A DNA stretch of 64,000 nucleotides from Clostridia bacterium (GTDB lineage Bacteria; Bacillota; Clostridia; Lachnospirales; Lachnospiraceae): the NCBI GenBank assembly GCA_910576205.1, contig CAJTHL010000004.1, positions 177,015 to 241,014 of the forward strand. Reading direction: 5' to 3'. Positions 15,848-24,990 of the stretch are shown one piece after another. Position numbers and translations under genes: made by a program. Each line of letters opens with the position of its first letter. The stretch's first letter is position 1. Under the pieces are notes generated by a model. The model was not told the origin of the DNA. It did no database searches and saw only the letters and a program-made list of their open reading frames with translations.

Positions 15848-18198
15848 GCAGACTCATAAGTGGTACGGGCAATAATCTCCTCCTGGAGATCCGGGGCCAG
15901 CTCCGTAAAATACGCGGTGTATCCGGCCACCCGCACGGTTAGGCTGCGGTATTTCTCCGGCGTCTTCTGGGCTGCCCGCAGATCCTTCTCATTCAGCACA
16001 TTGAACTGGATATGGCTGATGCCAAGACGGCAGACTGCCCGCAAAAGATCCGTAAACTTCTCTATACCCGTCTCAGTCTTAAAAAACTGGGGCAGGAATT
16101 TCATATTCAGAAGGGTGCCGTTGCTGGCTTTTGCAAAGGGCAGCTTTGCCACGGACTGTAAAAGAGCCGTTGGGCCCTTGGTATCCCGTCCGTACATGGC
16201 GGACACACCGCCGTCAGCCAGGGGATCCTTTGCAAAACGTCCGTCCGCGGAAGCTCCCACATTCTGTCCCATAGGCACATGCGCGGACACGGTATAGAGC
16301 CCCATCTGGTAAATGCCGCCTCTTCCGTTGCGGTATTTCTTTAAGCCGTCGGCAAAATAATTTACCCACTTCACCCCCAGCTGATCCACCCAGTCCACAT
16401 CGTTTCCGTACTTGGGGGCTTTGTTAAGCAAAGTAGCCCGCAAAAGCGGCGCATCCTCATAATTTGTCTGAAGGGCGTGAAGCAGCTCCTCCTGGGAAAT
16501 CTTCTTCTCCTCATACACCAGGCTCTTGATAGCCGCCAGGGAATCCGCCAGGTTCGCCACCTGAATAGCCTGCACGCCTGCAAAATTGTAGTGCGCGCCG
16601 CCCTGGGTCACATCCTGGCCTTTTGCCAGACAGTCGTCAATGACCGCAGACAGGAACGGGGTGGGCAGAAGCTGCTCATGCATTTTCTCCACCTTGCTCA
16701 CACACTCCACCATGCGGTCGGAGAAATAGTCGATCTGTTTCGCATAGGCGCTCTCCAGCTCTTCAAAGGAGGCGTAGGTGGTCAGATCGCCCAGGTCAAG
16801 GCCCGTTTTCTCCCCGGTAAGGAGATCCACGCCGTGATTTAAGGTCAGCTCCAGAGCCTTCAGCAGGTTAAACATAGCCGCATCGCTCCATGCCAGGGCG
16901 TTTCCGTGGGTGGTAAGCTCCACACAGCCCACAATGGCGTAATTCATGGCGTCCTCGTGGCTCACTCCGTGGGTTTCAAGGGCAGGCACTACGGCCTCGT
17001 CATTAAACACCTGGGGCATACCGCTTCCCTGGCCGATGACACGGCTGGCCGCCTCCAGAAGCTCTCTGGGAGAATCCTTGTACATGCGCAAAGACAGGTT
17101 TGGCTGGGGCAGAAGCAGATGGGACTGGGCCTGTAAAAACAGATAGCTCAGCTCATTGGACGCGTCGCTTCCGTCCTGTTTTTGTCCGCCGATGGCCACA
17201 TTGAAGCCAATGGGGAAGCCGGCAAAATACCTGGCGCTGTTGGAATTGCGCAGATATACAAGCTGGTTAAATTTAAGCCACAGGCACTCGGTCAGCTCCA
17301 GAGCGTCGTCCAGGGTCATGCCCTCCTTTACGCTGCGCTCATAATAGGGATACAGATACTGGTCCATACGCCCTGGGGAGAAGGAGGAAGCGTTTCCCTC
17401 CATCTGCAAAATCACATACAGGAACCACACCGCCTGTACGGCCTCCTGGTATGTCTCTGCGGGAGAGTGGGACAGCTTACGGCAGACTCTGGCCGCCTCC
17501 TTAAGGTTCTCCTTCTTTGTCTCCTCATACAGCTTCTCTGCCAGCGTAGCGTAGCGCTCCATAAAGGCGCTGGCGCCCTCCATGCTGATAATCACACTGT
17601 TATAAAAATCATGCTGCTTTTTATCAGCCTGGGCAAGATGGCTTTCCGCCTCGCTCTTAATACCGGCCGGGCCAAGGCGCAGCCACTTCTTTGTGTTGGG
17701 GCAGATATGTCCCTGGGAATGGTCCTTCTGGTTGATTTTTACCACCTTTGCGATGGCGTCCACCTGGGGGCCTACCGCCTCCCGCACCTGGTCTTCCAGG
17801 GAACGTCCCTTCCAGTAGGGCATAATCTCCCGCCGGAAAGTATCGATATCCTCCTGGTGTACCTGGAATTTATCCTGAGGCCTTGTGGGAAGCGTGTCAA
17901 ATTCCCTGTCCACCCAGGACGCCCCGGTTTCCGGGAACACTACGCCGCCCCGTACGCCGGATGTGCGATTACCCACAATCCTCTCCTCCGGTTCAATCCG
18001 GATGGCAATCTCCAGAAGGGCTGCCTTCAGCGCCTTCGCCCTCTGGATGCAGCGCGGCTCCCCTTCTGTCTCCTTATAACTCTTAGTTACGATACAAGCC
18101 TGCTCAATGCTGGCAAAACGCGGTTCCTCCAGCATTTCCTCCTTCAGCTGGACGATGCGCTGCGAACAGGGCAGCTTTGAAATTTCTTCTATCCGCAT
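15844..18198 (-). CDS. Glycyl radical enzyme of unassigned function (eliminase type)
   Basis: 784 aa. The radical Gly is G759 in RVAGYTAYF. The active-site Cys is C425 in AIVGCVELTTHGNALAW with E427 two residues on, so it is a dehydratase/lyase type rather than PFL. The N-terminal HICPNTKKWLRLG corresponds to the GH-x-x-P-N-Y region of hydroxyproline, glycerol and diol dehydratases. I cannot match the pocket residues to a known activity such as choline, propanediol, hydroxyproline, isethionate or anhydro-sugar cleavage. RBS aGGAGGgg is directly upstream. The operon (DeoR, activase, ROK-like, sugar isomerase, ROK kinase) argues for a sugar or sugar acid substrate. Confidence 0.9.
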   Translation of the reverse strand: MRIEEISKLPCSQRIVQLKEEMLEEPRFASIEQACIVTKSYKETEGEPRCIQRAKALKAALLEIAIRIEPEERIVGNRTSGVRGGVVFPETGASWVDREFDTLPTRPQDKFQVHQEDIDTFRREIMPYWKGRSLEDQVREAVGPQVDAIAKVVKINQKDHSQGHICPNTKKWLRLGPAGIKSEAESHLAQADKKQHDFYNSVIISMEGASAFMERYATLAEKLYEETKKENLKEAARVCRKLSHSPAETYQEAVQAVWFLYVILQMEGNASSFSPGRMDQYLYPYYERSVKEGMTLDDALELTECLWLKFNQLVYLRNSNSARYFAGFPIGFNVAIGGQKQDGSDASNELSYLFLQAQSHLLLPQPNLSLRMYKDSPRELLEAASRVIGQGSGMPQVFNDEAVVPALETHGVSHEDAMNYAIVGCVELTTHGNALAWSDAAMFNLLKALELTLNHGVDLLTGEKTGLDLGDLTTYASFEELESAYAKQIDYFSDRMVECVSKVEKMHEQLLPTPFLSAVIDDCLAKGQDVTQGGAHYNFAGVQAIQVANLADSLAAIKSLVYEEKKISQEELLHALQTNYEDAPLLRATLLNKAPKYGNDVDWVDQLGVKWVNYFADGLKKYRNGRGGIYQMGLYTVSAHVPMGQNVGASADGRFAKDPLADGGVSAMYGRDTKGPTALLQSVAKLPFAKASNGTLLNMKFLPQFFKTETGIEKFTDLLRAVCRLGISHIQFNVLNEKDLRAAQKTPEKYRSLTVRVAGYTAYFTELAPDLQEEIIARTTYESA

Positions 18199-18299
18199 AA
18201 TACCCCTCCTTTTCTTAAAGATACCACGTTTCCCCCGGAAAACATACTCACAGATTCATCAAAAAAGTATCCGATTCTCTACTTTTCCCGGTTTTCCCC

Positions 18300-19052
18300 T
18301 CACTCAATTTCCGCCAGTTCCACCCGGATTCCCTGGGACGAGAGAATCCCCTGGTACTCCCCGGAAAGTCTGTCATCCGTCACCACCATATGCACTTCCT
18401 CCGGCGCAAACAGCCTGGAAACGCTCCGCTTCCCAAATTTCTCAGAAGTAGTCAGAACAATCACCTTATCTGCCTGTCTGGAGATATCCCGCACAGTGCT
18501 GCACCTGGTATGGTTTACGTTGGTAAATCCGTCCTCCCGGGTATAGCCGTCGATTCCCACAAACATTTTATCCACAAAATACTCCTGGGCGCAGAGCCTG
18601 GTGACAGGCCCCGTGGTAGTCTCGGACACCACGTCATAATCTCCCCCCAGCAGAATCACCCGGGCCGTGGGAAAGGCCCGCACATGCCTGGCTATATATG
18701 CCGAATTCGTTATAATGGTCACGTCATTAACCGCCGCCAGCTCCTGGGCAAAGAGCGCGCAGGTGGAGCCGGACTCAATCATAATGGTCTCCATAGGCTT
18801 CACCAGGGAAACCGCCCGCTGGGCGATCTTTTTCTTCTCCAGATAGCGGATGGTCATACGGGAATCGATAGCGTCCGAGGACTCTTTGGCCGCATATCCA
18901 TGCTGTCTTCGCAAAAGCCCCTGCCCTTCCAGATCTTCCAGGTCTTTGCGGATGGTAACCATGGATATATCCAGAACCTGGGAGAGCTCCTTTACGCTGA
19001 CGCGCTCCCTCTCATTAACCAGCTTCAAAATCTCAAGATGCCTCTCCTTCAT
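18300..19052 (-). CDS. DeoR-family transcriptional regulator
   Basis: 250 aa. The N-terminal winged helix reads VSVKELSQVLDISMVTIRKDL, followed by the DeoR effector domain with its sugar-phosphate-binding stretches (IMIESGSTCALFA, VILLGGDY, VFVGIDG-like MFVGIDGYT, VLTTSEKFG). DeoR proteins usually repress sugar catabolic operons and are released by a phosphorylated sugar. It lies immediately upstream of GRE 2 in the same direction and probably controls it and itself. Confidence 0.9.
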   Translation of the reverse strand: MKERHLEILKLVNERERVSVKELSQVLDISMVTIRKDLEDLEGQGLLRRQHGYAAKESSDAIDSRMTIRYLEKKKIAQRAVSLVKPMETIMIESGSTCALFAQELAAVNDVTIITNSAYIARHVRAFPTARVILLGGDYDVVSETTTGPVTRLCAQEYFVDKMFVGIDGYTREDGFTNVNHTRCSTVRDISRQADKVIVLTTSEKFGKRSVSRLFAPEEVHMVVTDDRLSGEYQGILSSQGIRVELAEIE

Positions 19053-19070
19053 GTCGCAACAAATCTCCTC

Positions 19071-19090
19071 ACCTGGCCGTTTTGCCAGGT
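19071..19090 (-). promoter_or_regulatory. Hairpin/operator before the DeoR gene
   Basis: Perfect 7-bp inverted repeat acctggc (19071-19077) and gccaggt (19084-19090), 19-38 bp upstream of the DeoR start. It could be an autoregulatory operator or a 5'-UTR hairpin. Confidence 0.4.
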
Positions 19091-19103
19091 CAATCCTGCT
19101 ATT

Positions 19104-19154
19104 TTAAAAATAACCAGACTAATGGGAAAATCCCTAAATGATTTAGTCTGGTTA
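19104..19154 (-). terminator. Terminator of the ABC transporter/AroE-like operon
   Basis: Perfect 12-bp stem taaccagactaa (19111-19122) with ttagtctggtta (19143-19154). On the minus strand it is followed by a T-run from 19110 down to 19106. It separates the transporter operon from the DeoR-GRE 2 operon. Confidence 0.8.
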
Positions 19155-19191
19155 TCTTATCTTTACAATTCCCGGCAGCCGGACGGGCAGC

Positions 19192-20055
19192 TTACGCCAG
19201 CGCCTCCTCCAGTGCCTTATACATCACGTCTTTATCCGGTTTCTTCCCTGTCCACATTTCGATGTTCAATGCCGCCTGGTTAATCAGCATGCCTGCTCCT
19301 GTGGCGCAGGGGATCCCTCTATGGCGAAGCTCTTTAATCAGAGCCGTCTCCGTAGGATTGGGAATCACATCCTGGACAAACATCTCCTTTGTGATGGAGT
19401 CCAGATTGATATTGGGCATAGCCTCCACATCCGGATACAGACCTACAGAAGTAGCGTTTACCACAATGTCTGTACCCTCCGGGATAGTAAAGGGGCCGTC
19501 CCAGTCAATGTAGCGGCACTGGGCCTTTGTATTCTCCCGCAGGATCGCCATAAGGGAATCTCCCAGAGGACGATCCTCCGCCCGGTTTACAATGGTAATA
19601 TCCGCCACGCCTGCCAGACCCATCTCCACACAGATGGCCCGGGCAGCGCCGCCTGCTCCAAAGACCACGGCCTTCTTTCCCTTTACGTCCACGCCGTTGG
19701 ATTCCAGGGACATCATAAAGCCCTTGCCGTCGGTATTCTCCCCAAAGAGATGTCCGTCGTCATTGACGATCATATTTACGGCCCCGATCAGCCTTGCGCT
19801 CTCGGAAATCTCATCCAGGTAATCCATGCAGGCAATCTTGTGGGGGATGGTGCAGTTAATGCCCCGCATTTTAAAGGCCTTTAAGCCTTTGATCGCATCC
19901 TCAAGCTTATCCTTATCCACATCCAGGGTGAGGAAGTGCCACCGCTCCAGCCCCATGGCCTCAAACGCCGCATCCTGAATCACAACCCCGGGATTCTCCG
20001 CCACCGGCTGTCCAAACACGCCTACCAGGTGGTCCAGGTAATTCTGTTCTTTCAT
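19192..20055 (-). CDS. Shikimate dehydrogenase-like protein, atypical substrate site
   Basis: 287 aa with the AroE fold: CTIPHK holds the catalytic Lys, GENTDGKGF the catalytic Asp, GAGGAARAIC the nucleotide loop, and NRAE follows as in the NRT cofactor clamp. The shikimate-carboxylate motif HSxSP near the N-terminus is missing; the matching place reads FGQPVAENPGVV without either serine. True shikimate activity is therefore doubtful, and a quinate-, cyclitol- or other polyol-type substrate is possible. It is the last gene of a CUT2 transporter operon, not an aro operon, which also points to catabolism of an imported compound. Confidence 0.8.
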   Translation of the reverse strand: MKEQNYLDHLVGVFGQPVAENPGVVIQDAAFEAMGLERWHFLTLDVDKDKLEDAIKGLKAFKMRGINCTIPHKIACMDYLDEISESARLIGAVNMIVNDDGHLFGENTDGKGFMMSLESNGVDVKGKKAVVFGAGGAARAICVEMGLAGVADITIVNRAEDRPLGDSLMAILRENTKAQCRYIDWDGPFTIPEGTDIVVNATSVGLYPDVEAMPNINLDSITKEMFVQDVIPNPTETALIKELRHRGIPCATGAGMLINQAALNIEMWTGKKPDKDVMYKALEEALA

Positions 20056-20097
20056 AAATCCATCAACCTCCTATTGATTCAAACATTGTAAAGGTCT

Positions 20098-21066
20098 TTA
20101 CACACGCTCTCTCTTAAGCTTCCGTCCGAAGCAGTCTGCGCCGATAATCAGCACGATCAGGATTCCTTCACACAGGGTCTGGGCATATCCGCTGATGCCT
20201 AACTGGTTCATACAGTTGGTGAGAAGCTGGATAACAAACAGACCGATAAAGCTTTCCACGATACCGCCGACGCCGCCTGCAAAGGAGGTACCGCCAATAA
20301 CCACGCCACAGTTTACCAGCATACCCGTGGTATCTCCGTACACGGAGGATCCTGTATTCATACGGGAGGCCAGAAGCACGCCCGCCAGGGTCGCCGTCAC
20401 GCCGCTGATAACAAAGGCCGTCCATTTTATGGGAACCACCTTGATACCGGAATATTTGGCCACCTCATAATTTCCGCCGATAGCGTAGCAGTTCCGTCCA
20501 AAGCTGGTAAAACGCAGCAGACAGAAAAACAGGATAAACAGGATCAGCATATACACTACCAGAGACGGGATGCCGCCAAAAAATTTCTTGTTGGCAATCT
20601 GCATAAAGTCCAGGCTGGTACAGGTCAGCGGATGGGCGTCCGTAAGCTGCTGGCAGATACCCTTTAAAAGCATTCCCATTCCAAGAGTAATGATAAAGGG
20701 CTCTGTTTTCTGATGCACTACCAGGAATCCGTTGATAAATCCAACCACGGCTCCGCTTAAAAGAGCTACCACAAAGGCCAGCCAGATGGGATAGCCGTTG
20801 TTTACCATCATAACCGCCAGGATACCGCCCAGACACAGGGTACCTCCTACAGACAGGTCGCAGCCGCCGCAGATAACCGCCACGGTCACACCAAAGGCCA
20901 CAATCTCCAGAACCGCTGTGGAACGCAGCATATCCAGCCAGTTATATGCCGTATAGAATGTAGTGTCAGAGAAAAGCATCATCACCATAAGGGCGATAAT
21001 CGCAATTACTGCTTTCTGTTTTGAAATCACTTTCCAAACTTTATTTACATTTGCTTTTGCATTCAT
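20098..21066 (-). CDS. CUT2-type sugar ABC transporter permease (RbsC-like)
   Basis: 322 aa from the ATG at 21066, chosen for TAAGGAGGG upstream. About nine hydrophobic helices, with the BPD_transp_2 features GGCDLSVGGTLCLGG and GGTSFAGGVGGIVESFIG. Forms the membrane channel with the next permease and the RbsA-like ATPase. Confidence 0.9.
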   Translation of the reverse strand: MNAKANVNKVWKVISKQKAVIAIIALMVMMLFSDTTFYTAYNWLDMLRSTAVLEIVAFGVTVAVICGGCDLSVGGTLCLGGILAVMMVNNGYPIWLAFVVALLSGAVVGFINGFLVVHQKTEPFIITLGMGMLLKGICQQLTDAHPLTCTSLDFMQIANKKFFGGIPSLVVYMLILFILFFCLLRFTSFGRNCYAIGGNYEVAKYSGIKVVPIKWTAFVISGVTATLAGVLLASRMNTGSSVYGDTTGMLVNCGVVIGGTSFAGGVGGIVESFIGLFVIQLLTNCMNQLGISGYAQTLCEGILIVLIIGADCFGRKLKRERV

Positions 21067-21079
21067 TCTCACGCCCTCC

Positions 21080-22048
21080 TTACAGTTCCTTGCGGTTATC
21101 CAGCCAGATCGCAACTACCAGGACAGTACCGCGCATTACGGTCTGCATGTAGGTGGACAACCCCAGCATGTTCATACAGTTGCCAAGAAGGGTAATCAGC
21201 ACAACGCCCAGCATGGTACGGAGCACGCTTCCTTTTCCGCCTTTCAGCGTCGTACCTCCCACCACCACGCAGAGGATGGCATTTGTCTCATAGTTGGTTC
21301 CGCTGGTAGCCGTAGCCGTTGTAACGCGGGACAGCAGGGCAATGGATGCAAGACCGGACATCAGGCCATTTATGGTATAGGCCAGACGCATGGTGCTCTT
21401 TACATTAAATCCAACCAGATAAGCCGCGTCCTTATTTCCGCCCAGCAGGGAAATGGCCCGTCCCCAGATGGTCTTTCTGAGGAACAGATGCATCAGAACC
21501 AGGATCACGATAAACAGGATCAGCACCACCGGTATAATACCAAGGTTTTTGGAACCCAGCGTGGTAAAGATCGAATAGGATTTCTCGCTCTTTGCAAGAC
21601 GCAGGGTTTCCGACTGGGTGTAGATCAGCGCGAGAGCCATATAAATAGAGCTCATACCATAAGTGATAAACAACACCTCCGCCTGGGTCATGGCGCCGCA
21701 GGTCGTCAGCACCAGGCCGTTCAGCCATCCAAGAAAAGCTCCCAGCAAAATACCCACCAGAAGGGCTCCCCCCTGTCCCAGGGGATCGATAAGGCCAACG
21801 GTGATAACGCCTACCAGGCTGATGATACCCACAATAGACAGATCAATAAAGCCGGCAATAATTACAAAGGTCATGCCAAGGGCCGCGAAGGGCAGGGGCC
21901 CAAGCTGCCTAAGCACATTGTTCAGATTGGCTGCGCCTAAAAATTTCGGTTCCGCAATCGCTGTCACAATAATAAGGACAACAATACCGCAGAGAACCAG
22001 ATTTTGTTTGAAAAATTCCAGAACTGAATTTTGTTTGGTTTTCGTCAT
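21080..22048 (-). CDS. CUT2-type sugar ABC transporter permease (RbsC-like)
   Basis: 322 aa from the ATG at 22048, which follows GGGGGAAGG and lies 16 bp after the ATPase stop. AGFIDLSIVGIISLVGV and GGTTLKGGKGSVLRTMLG match the family. Paralogue of the neighbouring permease; having two different permeases suggests a heterodimeric channel, as in xylose/galactose-type systems with duplicated permeases. Confidence 0.9.
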   Translation of the reverse strand: MTKTKQNSVLEFFKQNLVLCGIVVLIIVTAIAEPKFLGAANLNNVLRQLGPLPFAALGMTFVIIAGFIDLSIVGIISLVGVITVGLIDPLGQGGALLVGILLGAFLGWLNGLVLTTCGAMTQAEVLFITYGMSSIYMALALIYTQSETLRLAKSEKSYSIFTTLGSKNLGIIPVVLILFIVILVLMHLFLRKTIWGRAISLLGGNKDAAYLVGFNVKSTMRLAYTINGLMSGLASIALLSRVTTATATSGTNYETNAILCVVVGGTTLKGGKGSVLRTMLGVVLITLLGNCMNMLGLSTYMQTVMRGTVLVVAIWLDNRKEL

Positions 22049-22064
22049 TTTCCTTCCCCCGTTC

Positions 22065-23543
22065 TCATCCGATCGCTTTGTCCATAATATCCGTAGCCGA
22101 AGCCTCCTCCGGATTAAACTCACCGGTGATGCGTCCGTCACAGATAACCAGTACGCGGTTGCTCATATTCAGAACCTCCGGAAGCTCGGAAGAAATCATA
22201 ATAATGGCTCCGCCTGCCTCCACGATCTTATTCATCAGCACATAGATCTCAAACTTGGCGCCTACGTCAATACCACGGGTAGGCTCATCCAGGATAAGGA
22301 TCTTCGGGTTGCGCTCCATCCAGCGTCCCACGATACATTTCTGCTGATTGCCGCCGGACAGGGTAACCACCTTGGTTTCCGGGGTGGGGGTCTTGATGGC
22401 CAGGGCTTCGATCTGGCGTTTTCCGATATCCGCCTCTTTGGAGGAATCCACGATTCCCATATGGGTCAGATCTTCCAGGGACGCCATGGTAATATTGCTC
22501 TCCACGGAGAATGGCAGAATCAGCCCTTCCCTCTTTCTGTCCTCGGGAACCAGGGCCATACCTGCCTGCTTAGCCTGCTTGGGCGTAGGTATTTTCACGG
22601 GTTTCCCTTCCAGAATCACCTCATGCCCCTTCACCTTATCCGCTCCGTAAAGGGCGCGGATAATCTCCGTACGTCCGGCTCCTACCAGACCTACCAGACC
22701 CAGGATTTCACCCTTATGGAGGGTAAAATTAATATCGTGAAGTTTATGGGTGTTGAGGTTGCGCACCTCCAGCAGAGGCTCCCCTACGAAATGGGCTCTG
22801 GGCGGATACTCATTCTCAATAGTACGTCCAACCATCTTGGCGATCATATCGCTTCTGGTCAGCTCCTCCACCGGCTTTGTGTCAATAACGCAGCCATCAC
22901 GCATGATGGTTACGATATTACAGTACTCAAAAATTTCATCCAGCTTATGGCTGATATAAATAACGGAAACGCCCCTGTCGCGAAGCTGGTTAATAATAAT
23001 TCCCAGTTTCTTTAATTCTTCAGAGGTCAGTGAGCTGCTGGGCTCATCCATAATAATCAGTTTTGAATCAAAGGACAGCGCCTTTGCGATTTCCACCATC
23101 TGCATCTCCGATGCACTTAAATCCCCTACCAGGGAATATGTACTGATCGTACTTCCAATGCTGTCAAGCAGTTCCCTTGCCTTCTTATGCGTTCCCCGCA
23201 TACCTTTATTTTCCCAAAAACGGCCAAGGAAAATATTTTCTCCCACAGTCATGGTATTCACCAGGTTAAACTCCTGGTAAATGATACTTAAGCCTCTGCG
23301 CAGAGCCTGGATTGGCGTGGTGTGTTCAATGGTCTCCCCATTGAAAATAACGGTTCCCTCGTCCTTCTCATACACGCCGGACAGAATCTTCATCAGCGTG
23401 GATTTACCGGCTCCGTTTTCCCCTACAATCCCGTACACCACCCCAAACGGAATGGAAAGCGACACATGATCCAGGGCCTTTACTCCCGGGAAGTATTTAC
23501 AGATGTCTTTCACTTCAAGGATGTAATCGGTTGTCTTCTCCAA
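22065..23543 (-). CDS. CUT2-type sugar ABC transporter ATP-binding protein (RbsA/MglA-like)
   Basis: 492 aa with two ABC domains, normal for RbsA/MglA. Domain 1: Walker A GENGAGKST, signature LSASEMQMVEIAKAL, Walker B LIIMDEPSSSL. Domain 2: GLVGAGRTE in place of a full Walker A, signature LSGGNQQKCIVGRW, Walker B ILILDEPTRGIDVG. The degenerate second Walker A is usual for this family. It energises import with the two downstream permeases. Confidence 0.95.
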   Translation of the reverse strand: MEKTTDYILEVKDICKYFPGVKALDHVSLSIPFGVVYGIVGENGAGKSTLMKILSGVYEKDEGTVIFNGETIEHTTPIQALRRGLSIIYQEFNLVNTMTVGENIFLGRFWENKGMRGTHKKARELLDSIGSTISTYSLVGDLSASEMQMVEIAKALSFDSKLIIMDEPSSSLTSEELKKLGIIINQLRDRGVSVIYISHKLDEIFEYCNIVTIMRDGCVIDTKPVEELTRSDMIAKMVGRTIENEYPPRAHFVGEPLLEVRNLNTHKLHDINFTLHKGEILGLVGLVGAGRTEIIRALYGADKVKGHEVILEGKPVKIPTPKQAKQAGMALVPEDRKREGLILPFSVESNITMASLEDLTHMGIVDSSKEADIGKRQIEALAIKTPTPETKVVTLSGGNQQKCIVGRWMERNPKILILDEPTRGIDVGAKFEIYVLMNKIVEAGGAIIMISSELPEVLNMSNRVLVICDGRITGEFNPEEASATDIMDKAIG

Positions 23544-23575
23544 TTTCGTCCCCTCCCTTGTCTTCCTTTTAAATT

Positions 23576-23605
23576 AGCTGGTCCCGGTCAAAACCAGAAC
23601 CAGCT
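23576..23605 (-). other. Intergenic hairpin between binding-protein and ATPase genes
   Basis: A 7-bp stem agctggt/accagct extended by six more pairs with one bulge, without a clear U-tract. Such hairpins after the first gene often stabilise the upstream message, giving more binding protein than transporter. Confidence 0.5.
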
Positions 23606-23645
23606 ATCAGTAATGTCAGCTATTGATCTTTCTCAATACCGAATC

Positions 23646-24698
23646 TTACCACTCCGGATACTCGTAATCGTCGATGGTATCCTTTGTAACGATCTGGGGC
23701 TCGGTCCAGATTACGTCGGTTTCCAGGGTCTCACCATTCATAATCTTGGTGATGCAGTCAAATGCGTCGATGGTCATCTGGGTAAAGCTCTGGCCGATGC
23801 AAAGGGTCTGGGTTCCTTCCTTAACCTGGTCAAAACCGATAGCACAGCCGTCTACACCGATGGTATAGATTTTGGAGAGATCCATGTTGGCAGCCTTCAT
23901 AGCCTCGATACATCCTGTAAGACCTACATCCCAGTGGCAGTATACAGCATTGATGTCATCGCCGTACTGTACGATAAAGTCCTCCATGATAGCCATAGCA
24001 TCGTCGCTTGCCCACTCATCACAGTCTTTAGCAGCCAGTACTTTTACGGAATCATCAATGGTGTTAAAGAATCCGTCATGACGGTTGATCTGTGCAGCAT
24101 GGCCGGACTGTCCGCCAACCTCAACTACGTTACATCCATCCGGGAATGCTTCCATCAGCTGCTGTGCAGCGATCTCGCCAAACAGAACGTCGTTGGTTCC
24201 GCACATGAAATCGCGGTATTCTGTGGTAGCGTAGCCCTCGGGCAGCTCAGAGGAATAAAGACCAATGATAACGCCGGCTTCCTTTGCTTCCATGATGGCG
24301 GGGATCAGAGCGCTGGGGTCTGTGGGGTTCATACAGATAGCGGTATATTTCTGCGCGATGCAGGTTCCGATACCGGACACACCGTTCTGTGCGTCATAAT
24401 CCTCATCGATAAGGGTTACTTCAAATCCATACTCCGGCGCCAGCTTCTGGAACTGGCTCCATGCAAACGCCTGGGATGCGTTCTTCAAAGACTGGGTAAG
24501 GAAAGCAACCTTGGCTTTGCCCTCTGTATCAGTTGTTCCCTCGTCTCCCGCAGGTTCTGCAGGTTCTGCAGGCTCTGCGTCGCCCTGCTCCTCAGTCTGT
24601 GCAGGTTCTGTGTTTGCGGGCTCCTCGGCCTTTTTGCCGCATGCTGTCAGACTGGCGATCATGGCCACTGTCAGCAGCAGTGCAATTCTCTTCTTCAT
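23646..24698 (-). CDS. Sugar ABC transporter substrate-binding lipoprotein
   Basis: 350 aa. Lipoprotein signal peptide ends in the lipobox SLTAC with Cys20. An acidic Glu/Pro-rich linker (about residues 24-60) precedes a periplasmic-binding-protein-1 fold typical of ribose/galactose/xylose binding proteins (KVAFLTQSLKN, VVEVGGQSGH, YTIGVDGCAIG). First gene of the transporter operon. The ligand is not identifiable by eye. Confidence 0.92.
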   Translation of the reverse strand: MKKRIALLLTVAMIASLTACGKKAEEPANTEPAQTEEQGDAEPAEPAEPAGDEGTTDTEGKAKVAFLTQSLKNASQAFAWSQFQKLAPEYGFEVTLIDEDYDAQNGVSGIGTCIAQKYTAICMNPTDPSALIPAIMEAKEAGVIIGLYSSELPEGYATTEYRDFMCGTNDVLFGEIAAQQLMEAFPDGCNVVEVGGQSGHAAQINRHDGFFNTIDDSVKVLAAKDCDEWASDDAMAIMEDFIVQYGDDINAVYCHWDVGLTGCIEAMKAANMDLSKIYTIGVDGCAIGFDQVKEGTQTLCIGQSFTQMTIDAFDCITKIMNGETLETDVIWTEPQIVTKDTIDDYEYPEW

Positions 24699-24873
24699 TT
24701 CTTGTCCTCCTGTTTTCCGTTTTTTACAGCTCCACCGGTTCCGTCTTATTGTACGCCCGGGGGCTGCCAGACAGTTTTTTCTGTCTAATTATGTATAATC
24801 AACAGGCTCCCGCCTGCCAATTATCCTTGTGATATCTCCGAATCTGTCGGTTTATATCCTCTCTTTTTTATAC

Positions 24874-24902
24874 ATTATAAACAAGAACAAAAACTCCCAC
24901 AA
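24874..24902 (-). promoter_or_regulatory. Promoter of the sugar transporter operon
   Basis: Minus-strand TTGTGG (24897-24902), 17-bp spacer and TATAAT (24874-24879), about 175 bp before the binding-protein start. The rest of the 24699-24990 gap holds the repeats described next and nothing else I recognise. Confidence 0.65.
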
Positions 24903-24918
24903 TCCATAATACAATCCA
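24899..24918 (-). promoter_or_regulatory. 12-bp-period direct repeats overlapping the -35 box
   Basis: TGGATTGT occurs twice on the minus strand (24911-24918 and 24899-24906), exactly 12 bp apart and touching the -35 of the transporter promoter. Direct repeats at this place are typical of activators such as AraC proteins or response regulators. Confidence 0.5.
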
Positions 24919-24990
24919 AAAGGTATACAATACTGAACTAAATCACTTTTTTTGTCCCCATTTTCCGTCATTTGGACCTTATATTCCCCC

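Noticed and set aside
5179..18198. Pyruvate formate-lyase identity for the two glycyl radical enzymes
   Set aside because: Both have a single active-site Cys followed by V-E rather than PFL's adjacent Cys-Cys.
21663..24788. Rightward open frames of about 450-490 codons opposite the ABC transporter genes
   Set aside because: Antisense shadows of clear RbsA, permease and binding-protein genes.
24699..24990. Riboswitch in the leader of the transporter operon
   Set aside because: The ~170-nt leader shows no recognisable conserved aptamer core; only the promoter and direct repeats are supported.
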